NCBI GenBank assembly: GCA_965224525.1
Contig: OZ245050.1
Coordinates: 124,001 to 188,000, forward strand
Source of the DNA: Granulosicoccus sp036478565
GTDB taxonomy: Bacteria > Pseudomonadota > Gammaproteobacteria > Granulosicoccales > Granulosicoccaceae
Direction of reading: 5' to 3'
Length of the DNA stretch: 64,000 nucleotides
Under the pieces are notes generated by a model that worked only from the letters and a program-made list of their open reading frames with translations, made no database searches and had not been told where the DNA came from. Positions 1-8,411 of this stretch are shown here, in pieces. Both the position numbers and the translations under genes were made by a program. Positions within the stretch are counted from its first letter, which is position 1. Every line of letters starts with the position of its first letter.

Positions 1-813
1 GATCTGGGTGGTGCTGGCCCCTGTGTCCGTACAGCGATGTCCTGTGTTGGTGGTGCGCGCTGCGAAATGTCCTGTACCAATGAGCACAAGATTCATCGTA
101 ATCTTGTCAACAACTTCACCGATGATGTGCATCGTCCTGCATTGCCTTACAAGTTCAAGTTCAAGGTGTCGGGTTGTCCCAATGACTGCATGAACTCGAT
201 TGAACGTGCCGATTTCGCGGTTATTGGTACTTGGCGGGATGATATGAAGGTCGATCAGGATGCCTTTAAGGAATACGTCAGTAGCAAGGGGCGTCAGCAC
301 GTAATTGATAACATCATCACTCGTTGCCCGACCAATGCGCTGGCGCTGAAAGACGACGATTCAATCGAGGTTGATAATCGAAACTGCGTGCGTTGCATGC
401 ACTGCCTGAACGTTGTGCCATCTGCCTTGCGCCCTGGCGACGACAAGGGTGTCAGTCTTCTTATTGGCGGTAAACGTACGCTCAAGATAGGTGACCTGTT
501 CGGTACTGTGATTGTGCCTTTCATGCGTATGAATACAGAAGAAGACCACGAGCGATTGACTGAGATTGCCGAAGAAACTATCGATTTTTTCGCAGAAAAC
601 GCTCTGGAGCACGAACGAACCGGTGAAATGATCGAACGAATTGGCCTGGTCAACTTCCTTGAAGGTATCGGTGTGGATGTTGACCCGAATATGGTGTCGC
701 ACCCGCGCGAAAGTTCGTATGTGCGTATGGACGACTGGGATGAAGAGGCGGCCAAGTGGTTCGAGCGTAGTGATGAACGCGAAGCACTTAAATCTGCAGG
801 AGCAAAAGGCTGA
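1..813 (+). CDS. dsrA: Reverse dissimilatory sulfite reductase alpha subunit, 5' truncated by window edge
   Basis: Catalytic alpha subunit of cytoplasmic siroheme/[4Fe-4S] sulfite reductase; in sulfur oxidisers DsrAB oxidises DsrC-bound sulfur to sulfite. The reading frame is open from base 1, so the N-terminal part is missing; the first in-frame ATG at 37 is internal. The visible part begins just before the siroheme/FeS cysteine cluster (C-X5-C in CVGGARC, then C-X3-C in CPNDC). An inserted ferredoxin domain follows with CVRCMHC. The stop overlaps the dsrB start by one base (TGATG), so the two are translationally coupled. The reverse direction is inferred from the surrounding dsrEFH, dsrL, dsrN and dsrR. 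Confidence 0.96.
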   Translation, partial: DLGGAGPCVRTAMSCVGGARCEMSCTNEHKIHRNLVNNFTDDVHRPALPYKFKFKVSGCPNDCMNSIERADFAVIGTWRDDMKVDQDAFKEYVSSKGRQHVIDNIITRCPTNALALKDDDSIEVDNRNCVRCMHCLNVVPSALRPGDDKGVSLLIGGKRTLKIGDLFGTVIVPFMRMNTEEDHERLTEIAEETIDFFAENALEHERTGEMIERIGLVNFLEGIGVDVDPNMVSHPRESSYVRMDDWDEEAAKWFERSDEREALKSAGAKG

Positions 814-1907
814 TGGCAACGACTTCTCAAGCGCCCAAGAAAGAAATGCGCAAGGCGATAGAGAGCGGTTGCCCGGATGGTATGCAGTACGTACACCCGG
901 TTATGGTGCGCAATTTTGGCCAGTGGGTAAACCACACCCATCCACAGCCCGGTGTGTTGTGCCACATAGCTGAAAGCGGTGAGTCTATTTGGACCGTACG
1001 CGTAGGTACACAGCGCATTCTGGATGTTTTCACCCTGCGCAAGCTGTGTGATATTGGTGACGAATTTGCCGATGGGCATATTCATTTCACCATTCGTTCC
1101 AATGTCGAGTACCTGGTTGACAGTGAAGCCAAAGTCCAGCCGCTGATCAAGGCGGTGACCGATGCCGGCTTTATCGTAGGTGGTACGCAAAATTCGGTCG
1201 CAATGATTTCCCATACGCAAGGCTGGTTGCACTGCGATATACCGGGAACCGATGCTTCAGGTGTTGTGAAGTCAATGATGGATGAGCTGATTGGTGAGTT
1301 CACCAGCGCAGAAATGCCCAATCGAGTGCACATCACGACTTCCTGCTGTCAAATTAATTGCGGTGGTCAAGGTGATATTGCCATCAACATTCAGCACACC
1401 AAACCGCCAAAAATCAATCATGACCTGGTTGCCAATGTGTGTGAGCGGCCGTCGGTTGTCGCTCGTTGCCCGGTGGCTGCGATTCGACCGGCAATGGTCA
1501 ATGGCAAGCCTTCGCTGGAAGTGGATGAGAAAAAATGTATCTGTTGTGGTGCGTGTTATCCGCCGTGCCCACCAATGCAAATCAACGACCCGGAGCATTC
1601 AAAACTTGCCATCTGGGTTGGTGGTAATCATTCCAATGCGCGTAGCAAGCCGTCATTTCAAAAGCTGGTGGCAGCGGGTATCCCAAACAATCCACCGCGT
1701 TGGCCAGAAGCGACGGCTATCGTCAAGAAGATACTCAGTTGTTACAAGGAAGATGCGAAAGACTGGGAGCGCATTAACGACTGGATTGATCGCATTGGCT
1801 GGCCTCGATTTTTCGAGATCACTGAGCTGCCGTTTACCAAATACCACATTGATAACTGGCGCGGCTCCCGCAAGAGTCTGAACAGTTCAACTCACATCCG
1901 TTTCTGA
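813..1907 (+). CDS. dsrB: Reverse dissimilatory sulfite reductase beta subunit
   Basis: Beta subunit of DsrAB, 364 residues, the usual length. The cysteine region TSCCQINCGG near residue 180 matches the siroheme-proximal cluster of DsrB. A ferredoxin domain (CICCGACYPPCP, about residues 243-254) supplies further [4Fe-4S] ligands. The ATG overlaps the dsrA stop by one base. DsrAB forms an alpha2beta2 enzyme in the cytoplasm, and its siroheme would be supplied by the cysG-type gene near 15 kb. No truncation or odd residue was noticed. Confidence 0.97.
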   Translation: MATTSQAPKKEMRKAIESGCPDGMQYVHPVMVRNFGQWVNHTHPQPGVLCHIAESGESIWTVRVGTQRILDVFTLRKLCDIGDEFADGHIHFTIRSNVEYLVDSEAKVQPLIKAVTDAGFIVGGTQNSVAMISHTQGWLHCDIPGTDASGVVKSMMDELIGEFTSAEMPNRVHITTSCCQINCGGQGDIAINIQHTKPPKINHDLVANVCERPSVVARCPVAAIRPAMVNGKPSLEVDEKKCICCGACYPPCPPMQINDPEHSKLAIWVGGNHSNARSKPSFQKLVAAGIPNNPPRWPEATAIVKKILSCYKEDAKDWERINDWIDRIGWPRFFEITELPFTKYHIDNWRGSRKSLNSSTHIRF

Positions 1908-1933
1908 TCCGGCGTTTAAGCAGGAGTTTTACC

Positions 1934-2326
1934 TTGAAAATAGCTGTATTGGTTAACGAAGGGCCGTACCAACACCAAGCCTCTGATTCCGCTTACCAGT
2001 TTGTCAAAGCGACATTGGAAAGCGGGCATGAGGTCAGTCGTGTGTTTTTCTATCACGACGGTGTAAACAACGGCACCCGCCTGACAACGCCACCACAGGA
2101 TGATCGGCATGTCCAGAAACGCTGGACGGAGCTGGCTGCTGAGAAGGATCTTGATCTGGTGCTGTGTGTCGCTGCCTGTCAGCGCCGCGGACTGGTCGAT
2201 GAGGGTGAGATGGAGCGCAATAAAAAAGACGCCAACAACATAGCCGACGGGTTTCGTATTTCCGGTCTGGGCCAATTGATCGAGGCTGGCATAGTTGCAG
2301 ATCGTCTGGTCACTTTCGGCGACTGA
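1934..2326 (+). CDS. dsrE: Sulfur-relay protein DsrE (TusD-like)
   Basis: Large subunit of the DsrE2F2H2 hexamer that passes persulfide sulfur from TusA/rhodanese to DsrC. It has 130 residues with a DsrE/TusD fold. The conserved sulfur-binding cysteine is in LVLCVAACQRRG (Cys83), followed by a second cysteine at position 87, where my memory of the A. vinosum protein has a non-cysteine. The start codon is TTG at 1934, with AGGAG at 1922-1926 seven bases upstream; the next in-frame alternatives would cut into the first beta strand. DsrE, with DsrF and DsrH, marks the oxidative form of the pathway. Confidence 0.94.
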   Translation: MKIAVLVNEGPYQHQASDSAYQFVKATLESGHEVSRVFFYHDGVNNGTRLTTPPQDDRHVQKRWTELAAEKDLDLVLCVAACQRRGLVDEGEMERNKKDANNIADGFRISGLGQLIEAGIVADRLVTFGD

Positions 2327-2351
2327 ACAAGAATCAAGAGAGCAGATAACG

Positions 2352-2735
2352 ATGGAAGAAGAATACGCTGGTGATGTGGTCAAACGGTTTCTGTATGTCA
2401 ACCGTCGCATGCCGCACGGAACCGTCTATGCACTTGAGTCGCTTGAAACGGTGTTGATCGGCGCAGCTTTCGATCAGGATGTCACCATGTTGTTCATTGA
2501 TGATGGTGTTTATCAAATCAAGAAAGATCAACAACCGGAAAGTCTGGAGTTCAAGAATTTCTCCAAAACTTATCGTGCACTTGAAATGTATGACGTGGAA
2601 AAACTGTTTGTTGAGCAAGAGTCCCTGAGTGAACGAGGACTTTCAAAAGACGATTTACTAGTCGATGTAGAAATCATTTCGCGAGAGGCCGTGGTGGATC
2701 TCATGGAAAAACAAGACGTCGTACTGAGCTTTTAA
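2352..2735 (+). CDS. dsrF: Sulfur-relay protein DsrF (TusC-like)
   Basis: Second subunit of the DsrEFH hexamer, 127 residues from the ATG at 2352. The frame is open further upstream (from 2295), but that would overlap dsrE and add residues unlike the family; MEEEYAGDVVKRFLYVNRR fits the family start. It belongs to the DsrE/DsrF/TusC fold, probably with a structural rather than catalytic role. It lies between dsrE and dsrH with short spacers, as in other rDsr operons. Confidence 0.92.
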   Translation: MEEEYAGDVVKRFLYVNRRMPHGTVYALESLETVLIGAAFDQDVTMLFIDDGVYQIKKDQQPESLEFKNFSKTYRALEMYDVEKLFVEQESLSERGLSKDDLLVDVEIISREAVVDLMEKQDVVLSF

Positions 2736-2738
2736 ATT

Positions 2739-3047
2739 ATGGCTACTCTGAATATTGTTAATAAGTCACCGTTCGAAAAACTTTCACTAGAGCAGTGTTT
2801 GAATCGAGCCGCTGCTGGCAGTAGTTTGCTGCTGACCGAAGACGCTGTGAATGCGGCCGTGTCGGGTACTGCATTTGCCGCCCGGCTGTCGGAGGCAGCG
2901 AAATCGTTAACCTTGTATGTATTGCAACCGGATCTGGCTGCGCGAGGTTTTAATGACGCCACTCTGTTATCGGAATTCACAACCGTGGATTACCCGGGTT
3001 TTGTCAAGTTGGTAACCGAGCATGAGCGTGTTCATTCCTGGTTGTGA
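2739..3047 (+). CDS. dsrH: Sulfur-relay protein DsrH (TusB-like)
   Basis: Smallest subunit of the DsrEFH sulfurtransferase, 102 residues with a TusB/DsrH fold. A cysteine at position 20 (LEQCLNRAA) agrees with the single conserved cysteine described for DsrH. It starts 3 bases after the dsrF stop. The following 129-base gap before dsrC is the largest in the early operon and contains two small inverted repeats. Confidence 0.92.
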   Translation: MATLNIVNKSPFEKLSLEQCLNRAAAGSSLLLTEDAVNAAVSGTAFAARLSEAAKSLTLYVLQPDLAARGFNDATLLSEFTTVDYPGFVKLVTEHERVHSWL

Positions 3048-3060
3048 GTACTTGTGTCGG

Positions 3061-3143
3061 TCGCTAATCAGCGAATCACAGTTACTGTCGAATTTTGAAT
3101 TAACGTAAAGATAGGGTTGCACGGCTGTTGTCGGTAACCGACA
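3061..3143 (+). promoter_or_regulatory. Inverted repeats in the dsrH-dsrC gap
   Basis: The gap holds a 5-bp stem (TCGCT/AGCGA, 3061-3074) and a perfect 15-base palindrome TGTCGGTAACCGACA at 3129-3143, about 35 bases before the dsrC ATG. In A. vinosum dsrC is reported to have its own additional promoter. These repeats could be an operator, or an mRNA processing or stabilising element. Function is inferred. Confidence 0.4.
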
Positions 3144-3176
3144 TTAAATATGTGCTTCCAGCACTGGAGAAGAAAG

Positions 3177-3509
3177 ATGGCAATTGAAGTAGATGGCAAG
3201 TCCTATGAGACTGATGAAGAAGGTTACCTGGAGAATCTTGGTGAATGGAATCCGGAAATCGGCGCAGCTATGGCCATAGCCGACGACTGTGAGCTTTCGG
3301 ACAATCATTGGGAAGTAATCAACTTTCTGCGTGAGTATTATGAGGAATACCAGATTGCCCCTGCAGTCCGGGTGCTCACAAAAGCGATTGGCAAGAAGCT
3401 GGGTAAGGATAAAGGCAACAGTGCCTATCTGTATGAGCTGTACCCGTATGGGCCTGCGAAACAGGCTTGTAAATATGCTGGCCTGCCAAAGCCGACTGGC
3501 TGCGTATAA
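3177..3509 (+). CDS. dsrC: DsrC sulfur-substrate carrier
   Basis: Small cytoplasmic protein that carries sulfur to DsrAB as a persulfide or trisulfide; it is reoxidised by DsrK of the membrane complex. It has 110 residues from the ATG at 3177. The C-terminal swinging arm is intact: two cysteines separated by exactly ten residues (ACKYAGLPKPTGCV), which identifies true DsrC rather than TusE. The frame extends upstream to 3150, but MAIEVDGKSYETDEEGYL is the family N-terminus. It is flanked by inverted repeats on both sides, consistent with a separately controlled or stabilised transcript. Confidence 0.97.
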   Translation: MAIEVDGKSYETDEEGYLENLGEWNPEIGAAMAIADDCELSDNHWEVINFLREYYEEYQIAPAVRVLTKAIGKKLGKDKGNSAYLYELYPYGPAKQACKYAGLPKPTGCV

Positions 3510-3530
3510 CACTCGCTCTGAATTATCCGG

Positions 3531-3551
3531 CTGCTCACTGAGTGTGAGTAG
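3531..3551 (+). promoter_or_regulatory. Hairpin downstream of dsrC
   Basis: CTGCTCAC-TGAGT-GTGAGTAG can form an 8-bp stem with one mismatch, 21 bases after the dsrC stop. No T-run follows, so it is more likely a 3' stabilising or attenuating structure than a full terminator; the operon continues with dsrM. Confidence 0.35.
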
Positions 3552-3607
3552 TTCGGGTAAAAGAAGGGTATTCCGGTGACACGTCTACGTGAGGGTGATC
3601 CGCTCTG

Positions 3608-4336
3608 ATGGGCATAGCAATTAGCATCCTGCTTTACGGCGCATTGCTGGTGTTTGTGGTTGGCGTCGGAAATAAAATTTGGCGTTATGCGCGTACACCA
3701 GCACCGTTGAAAATTCCGACCACACCTGCGCCGATTACTCGGCGAGGCGTGGTTGTCAGGCTTTTTCGAGAGGTGGTGTTTTTTGAAAGCCTGTTCAAGG
3801 CGTGCAAGTGGACATGGATATTTGGCTGGCTGTTCCATTTTGGGATGTTGCTTGCCCTGCTTGTTCATTTGCGCTATTTCACTGAACCCGTTTGGTGGTG
3901 GGTGGCACTCATTGCACCTCTCGGTCCGTACGCTGGATTGGCAATGGTTGTTGGGTTGGCAGGTCTTCTGGCGCGACGTTTTCTGGTCGACCGGGTTCGC
4001 TATATCTCTGCCCCATCTGATTATCTGATGTTGGTTTTTATGTTGGCGATTGCTGCTTCAGGACTCACCATGCGGTATTTTATGCACACAGACATCATTC
4101 AGCTCAAACAGTTTGCACTGGGTCTGCTGTCATTCGATTTCAGTGCCTTGCCGTCACATTTCGTGTTGGTTGTGCATTTATTTCTGGTCGCTGTTCTAAT
4201 GTTGATATTCCCTTTCTCAAAACTGTTACACGCACCGGGCATCTTTTTTAGCCCAACGCGGAACCAGGTGGATAATCCCAGAGAGCGACGCCACCTGGCA
4301 CCGTGGGCAGCGCAGAGGGAGCGTGAACGTGGCTAA
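3608..4336 (+). CDS. dsrM: DsrM, membrane cytochrome b subunit of DsrMKJOP
   Basis: Integral membrane subunit resembling the NarI-type cytochrome b. It has 242 residues and several hydrophobic helices (about residues 5-20, 66-85, 93-120, 135-155, 178-200), with conserved histidines in FHFGMLLALLVH and SHFVLVVHLF as probable heme b ligands. It transfers electrons between DsrK and the quinone pool. Its 3' end overlaps the dsrK start by 14 bases. Confidence 0.92.
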   Translation: MGIAISILLYGALLVFVVGVGNKIWRYARTPAPLKIPTTPAPITRRGVVVRLFREVVFFESLFKACKWTWIFGWLFHFGMLLALLVHLRYFTEPVWWWVALIAPLGPYAGLAMVVGLAGLLARRFLVDRVRYISAPSDYLMLVFMLAIAASGLTMRYFMHTDIIQLKQFALGLLSFDFSALPSHFVLVVHLFLVAVLMLIFPFSKLLHAPGIFFSPTRNQVDNPRERRHLAPWAAQRERERG

Positions 4337-5846
4337 GAAACCCGAATTTGAAGTGGCGGCGCTGGATGAAGCGCCATTGAATGAATATGTGCCGGTGCCT
4401 GCGCTTGTAGAAGGCACCATGGCGCATAGCCAACCGTATATTGCCAAAGAAAAGTTCCAGGGACCGTTGGGATTCCCCGGCGAACTGGTAGAGAACTGGC
4501 AGCAGGTCGCCATCGACAAGCTTGGTGAGCTGACGCAGAAATACCGCGGTTTGCAGGTTTACATGGACTCCTGTGTCAAATGCGGTGCCTGTACTGATAA
4601 ATGCCACTATTTTCTTGGCACTTCAGATCCCAAGAATATGCCGGTGGCACGACAAGATCTATTGCGCAAGGTCTATCGACGTTACTACACATTAGCTGGC
4701 AAGCTTGTGCCGAGGCTTGTTGGTGCTGAAGATCTGACCAAAGACGTACTGGACGATTGGTACAAATATTTTCACCAGTGCTCGCAGTGCCGACGATGCT
4801 CCGTGTACTGCCCCTACGGAATCGATACGGCCGAAGTATCCATGGCTGCACGGGAAATCATGGATTCGGTTGGTGTTGGGCAAAAGTATTGCAACGAGAT
4901 TATCGGCAAGGTCTACAAGATAGGTAACAATCTGGGCTTGCCGGGCCCTGCGCTTGTGGACACACTGGAAGGGCTGGAAGAAGATGTTGAAGAAGAGATC
5001 AACATCCCGGTCAAGTTCCCGGTGGATGTCAAAGGAGCTGACATATTGCTGGTAACACCATCGGCAGATTTTTTTGCCGAACCACATATTGATGGTCTGA
5101 TTGGTTACGCCAAGGTGTTTCATCAGGCTGGTTTGAGCTGGACGGTTAGTTCACATGCCTCTGAAGCTGCAAATTTTGGCTTGTTTATCGGCAGCTACGA
5201 CAACATGCAAAAAGTTGCGATGCGAATTCGCGAGGCCGCCTTGGAGTTGGGTGTCAAACGCATTGTATTTGGCGAGTGTGGTCACGCCTGGCGAGTGGCC
5301 TACAGTTTTTTGAATACACTGGCAGGTCCCTTCGACTTTCTTGACCCGAACTACCCGGTTCCGCAACACATTATGGAAGTCACGCATGGATTGCTTAGCG
5401 ATGGCCGCATAAAACTCGATCCGTCTGTCAATGATGACAAACGGGTGACTTTTCACGACTCCTGCAATATTGCCAGAGCATCGCGAATGGGCGATAAGCC
5501 GGGCGGGCAATTCACCATGCCGCGAGATATCATCAAGGCAGCGTGTAACAATTTCTTTGATATGCGTGCCAGTACGATAGGCGAAGCAACATTTTGTTGT
5601 GGTGGTGGTGGGGGATTGTTAACCGATGACCTGATGGAGATTCGGGTCAAAGGTGCAATGCCACGTATGCAGGCCCTGCGAGAGGTTAGCGAGCAACACC
5701 AGATTACGCATATGGCGGCGATCTGCGCCATCTGCAAAAGCCAGTTTTCTAAAGTGCTGCCTTACTACGGTTTCAAAATGGATCAGGTTATCAGCGTGCA
5801 TCAGCTCGTTGGCGATGCGCTGATAATGCAGCAGAATGAAGTTTAA
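4323..5846 (+). CDS. dsrK: DsrK, HdrD-like iron-sulfur subunit
   Basis: Catalytic subunit of DsrMKJOP, related to heterodisulfide reductase HdrD; it is thought to oxidise or reduce the DsrC cysteine pair at the cytoplasmic face. It has 507 residues. Two [4Fe-4S] motifs are visible (CVKCGACTDKC and CSQCRRCSVYC), followed by CCG-domain cysteines (GECGHAW, HDSCNIA, FCCGGGGG, CAICKSQ) that would bind the special catalytic cluster. The start is GTG at 4323 (another GTG at 4329). It overlaps dsrM, so translation is coupled. Confidence 0.95.
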   Translation: MNVAKKPEFEVAALDEAPLNEYVPVPALVEGTMAHSQPYIAKEKFQGPLGFPGELVENWQQVAIDKLGELTQKYRGLQVYMDSCVKCGACTDKCHYFLGTSDPKNMPVARQDLLRKVYRRYYTLAGKLVPRLVGAEDLTKDVLDDWYKYFHQCSQCRRCSVYCPYGIDTAEVSMAAREIMDSVGVGQKYCNEIIGKVYKIGNNLGLPGPALVDTLEGLEEDVEEEINIPVKFPVDVKGADILLVTPSADFFAEPHIDGLIGYAKVFHQAGLSWTVSSHASEAANFGLFIGSYDNMQKVAMRIREAALELGVKRIVFGECGHAWRVAYSFLNTLAGPFDFLDPNYPVPQHIMEVTHGLLSDGRIKLDPSVNDDKRVTFHDSCNIARASRMGDKPGGQFTMPRDIIKAACNNFFDMRASTIGEATFCCGGGGGLLTDDLMEIRVKGAMPRMQALREVSEQHQITHMAAICAICKSQFSKVLPYYGFKMDQVISVHQLVGDALIMQQNEV

Positions 5847-5864
5847 CGTTGTGGGAGAGAACTT

Positions 5865-7829
5865 GTGACAACACCTTGGAGCAAGACCATCAAGGATGAG
5901 GACGAAACGCATACGTTTCGGAAATACAAGGACGGTAGCAGCAAATGGAACAAGTGGACCGAGCAGATATTTGTCGCGGATGAATCACATAAATGCCCAA
6001 CCTATGTAAACCGTACACCGCCGTGTCAAGGCAGCTGTCCGTCGGGTGAGGATATTCGTGGTTGGCTGTTGATTGCCAGAGATGTGGAAAAGCCACCCGA
6101 GGGTACAACCTGGCAGGAATACGCCTTTCGCCGTATAACCGATGCCAATCCGTTTCCATCACAGATGGGCCGCGTTTGTCCGGCCCCTTGTGAGGCTGGC
6201 TGTAATCGAAATGAAGTCGATGATTTTGTGGGTATCAATGCCGTAGAGCAGTATATCGGCGACACGGCAACAGAAAACAAACTGACGTATGAGTCCCCGC
6301 CGTTGTCTTCAGACAAGCGTATAGCCATTATTGGCGGCGGCCCAGCGGGTGTTGCAGCTGCTTACCAATTAAGGCGGAAAGGTTACGCCAGCACCATTTT
6401 TGACGATCACGAAGAACTCGGTGGCATGATGCGATACGGCATTCCGGGTTATCGAACGCCACGTGAACACCTGGATTCCGAAATCAATCGTGTGCTGGCA
6501 ATGGGCGACATTGAAGTACGGATGAGTACCCGCGTCGGCAAGGACATCTCGATGGACGAGCTGGATCGTGATTATGATGCTGTACTCTGGGCTTTGGGTT
6601 GTCAGTCTGGGCGAGGGCTGCCGGTTGAAGGTGGGGATGCACCCAACGTTGTGTCCGGTGTCAAATTTCTGGAAGCATTCAATACCGGTCGATTGCAAGT
6701 CGGTTCTGACAAGGTCGTCTGTGTCGGTGGTGGTGATACTTCGATCGACGTGGTGTCGGTAGCAAGGCGATTGGGCAAGATCACTAACCCCAGTGCACAA
6801 GAACGCGCGGAGCAGGTTGTTCATGGCTATGTTGCACACGATTCCGCGATGGCGGCATCGCGCAGTGGAGCTGAAGTTACCTTGACGTCCTTGTTGCCGC
6901 GTAGCGGAATGACCGCTGCAGAGCACGAAGTTCATGATGCTCTGACCGAAGGCGTCACTATACTTACTGGTGTGATGCCTGTGCGTATTAATACCAATGA
7001 TGAAGGGCGCGCTACCAGTATTGTTCTGTGTGAATGCAAGATGGAAAAAGACGGCAGGCCAGTTGCCGTTGAAGGCACTGAAACTGAAATAGAAGCCGAT
7101 CTGATTGTTTCAGCTATTGGTCAGGGCGGCGATCTTGAAGGCTTGACCGAGCTGGATAATGGTCGCGGTCTGATTGATGCTGACCCGTATTATCAAGTCA
7201 AGGATCGGCCAGGGCATTTTGTTGCAGGCGATATCATTCGCCCGCATTTGTTGACTACAGCAATCGGCCAGGCATCGGTTGCGGCCAATTCGATTGATTT
7301 ATTCCTGCAGGGTGAGGAGCAAAGTAAGCGACCCAAAGTGGATGTCCACCATTTCAACCTGATGGACAAGCTTAATGAGTCGGAATTGAGCCCCGCAGCG
7401 TTTGATCATGAGCAGAACTGGGGTACGGATCAAGCGGACTATGCGGTGCATAACTACGAAGATCGTTCGGCTTATGAAATTGCGACAGCCGATGAGATAT
7501 TTCTCAGTAACTGGCAAGAAGAGGAACGCAACAAGCGGCAAGAGCAGGTGCCTTCAGGTGATGATGTGCTGGGTCACTTCAAGGAACGCCTGATCAGATT
7601 GACCGAAGAGCAGGCCAAGGCTGAAGCCAATCGTTGCATGAGCTGCGGCATGTGCTTCGAGTGCGACAATTGTGTTATATATTGTCCTCAGGACGCAGTC
7701 TTCCGCGTCAAGAAAGACAAGAAGACAACCGGTCGTTATGTGGATACCGATTATACCAAGTGTATTGGTTGCCATATCTGCGCCGATGTCTGTCCGTCCG
7801 GTTACATTGATATGGGCATGGGGCACTAA
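5865..7829 (+). CDS. dsrL: DsrL, NAD(P)H:acceptor oxidoreductase partner of rDsrAB
   Basis: Cytoplasmic FAD/FeS flavoprotein related to the GltD small subunit of glutamate synthase; it takes electrons from DsrAB during sulfur oxidation and passes them to NAD+. It has 654 residues. An N-terminal cysteine cluster (CPTYVNRTPPCQGSCP) comes first. Then comes an FAD-binding GGGPAG motif near residue 152, a second dinucleotide motif (CVGGGDTSIDV), and a C-terminal ferredoxin pair (CMSCGMCFECDNC and CIGCHICADVC). The start is GTG at 5865 after a GGGAGAG ribosome site. DsrL is a marker for sulfur oxidation. Confidence 0.96.
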   Translation: MTTPWSKTIKDEDETHTFRKYKDGSSKWNKWTEQIFVADESHKCPTYVNRTPPCQGSCPSGEDIRGWLLIARDVEKPPEGTTWQEYAFRRITDANPFPSQMGRVCPAPCEAGCNRNEVDDFVGINAVEQYIGDTATENKLTYESPPLSSDKRIAIIGGGPAGVAAAYQLRRKGYASTIFDDHEELGGMMRYGIPGYRTPREHLDSEINRVLAMGDIEVRMSTRVGKDISMDELDRDYDAVLWALGCQSGRGLPVEGGDAPNVVSGVKFLEAFNTGRLQVGSDKVVCVGGGDTSIDVVSVARRLGKITNPSAQERAEQVVHGYVAHDSAMAASRSGAEVTLTSLLPRSGMTAAEHEVHDALTEGVTILTGVMPVRINTNDEGRATSIVLCECKMEKDGRPVAVEGTETEIEADLIVSAIGQGGDLEGLTELDNGRGLIDADPYYQVKDRPGHFVAGDIIRPHLLTTAIGQASVAANSIDLFLQGEEQSKRPKVDVHHFNLMDKLNESELSPAAFDHEQNWGTDQADYAVHNYEDRSAYEIATADEIFLSNWQEEERNKRQEQVPSGDDVLGHFKERLIRLTEEQAKAEANRCMSCGMCFECDNCVIYCPQDAVFRVKKDKKTTGRYVDTDYTKCIGCHICADVCPSGYIDMGMGH

Positions 7830-7835
7830 TAACCG

Positions 7836-8411
7836 ATGCGCGATTCGTTTGCATCAGTCCGATCAGTGAACGCAACCGGTTCTGCGCTAAAGGGTCGGTT
7901 GAGCAAAGCAATAACCGCGGTATTGTTTGCCATTACCGCGTTGTTGTTTGTGACTAGCAGTTTGGCAGGCGATCCTGGGCCGGTTATTCCAAAGGGGCAG
8001 GGTGACGAGTGTGTCGCGGATACCGCATTCATGCGGCGCAACCACATGGATCTGATGGTGCATCAGCGCGATGACACGGTTCTCGAAGGCATACGAGGCG
8101 CTGCGTTCAGTCTGTCGGAATGCGTTGATTGTCATGCGCAAAAGGATGAGCAGGGCAAAGCAATACGTGTGGATGACAAAGGGCAGTTTTGCCAAAGCTG
8201 CCACAGTTATGCAGCCGTTAAAATTGACTGTTTCTCCTGTCATGCCGCGGTGCCTGATTCTTCAGATAATACAGCCGGACTACGTCCATTACCGAACAAA
8301 GACTCAGTTACCGCCGGACATTCAGCCGAGCCAGATGCCAGTCCGGTTGCGGGATTAGGGCATTCACTGGCAGATCAAATCAAAGGACATCTTCAGACCG
8401 ATGCCCAGTAA
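7836..8411 (+). CDS. dsrJ: DsrJ, periplasmic triheme cytochrome c
   Basis: Triheme c-type cytochrome subunit on the periplasmic side of DsrMKJOP. It has 191 residues. A hydrophobic segment at about residues 25-44 acts as an uncleaved anchor or signal. Three CXXCH heme sites are visible (CVDCH, CQSCH, CFSCH), plus an additional cysteine in GDECVADTAFMRRNH that corresponds to the unusual distal heme ligand described for DsrJ. The N-terminus is longer than I would expect; the alternative start at GTG 7866 would remove about ten residues. It overlaps dsrO by 11 bases. Confidence 0.93.
   Translation: MRDSFASVRSVNATGSALKGRLSKAITAVLFAITALLFVTSSLAGDPGPVIPKGQGDECVADTAFMRRNHMDLMVHQRDDTVLEGIRGAAFSLSECVDCHAQKDEQGKAIRVDDKGQFCQSCHSYAAVKIDCFSCHAAVPDSSDNTAGLRPLPNKDSVTAGHSAEPDASPVAGLGHSLADQIKGHLQTDAQ

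Noticed and set aside
37..813. A separate gene starting at ATG 37
   Set aside because: The frame is open from base 1 and the residues before it continue DsrA; it is the truncated dsrA.
294..1232. Long minus-strand ORF across dsrA/dsrB
   Set aside because: Antisense shadow of strongly conserved coding sequence, with no family-like protein.
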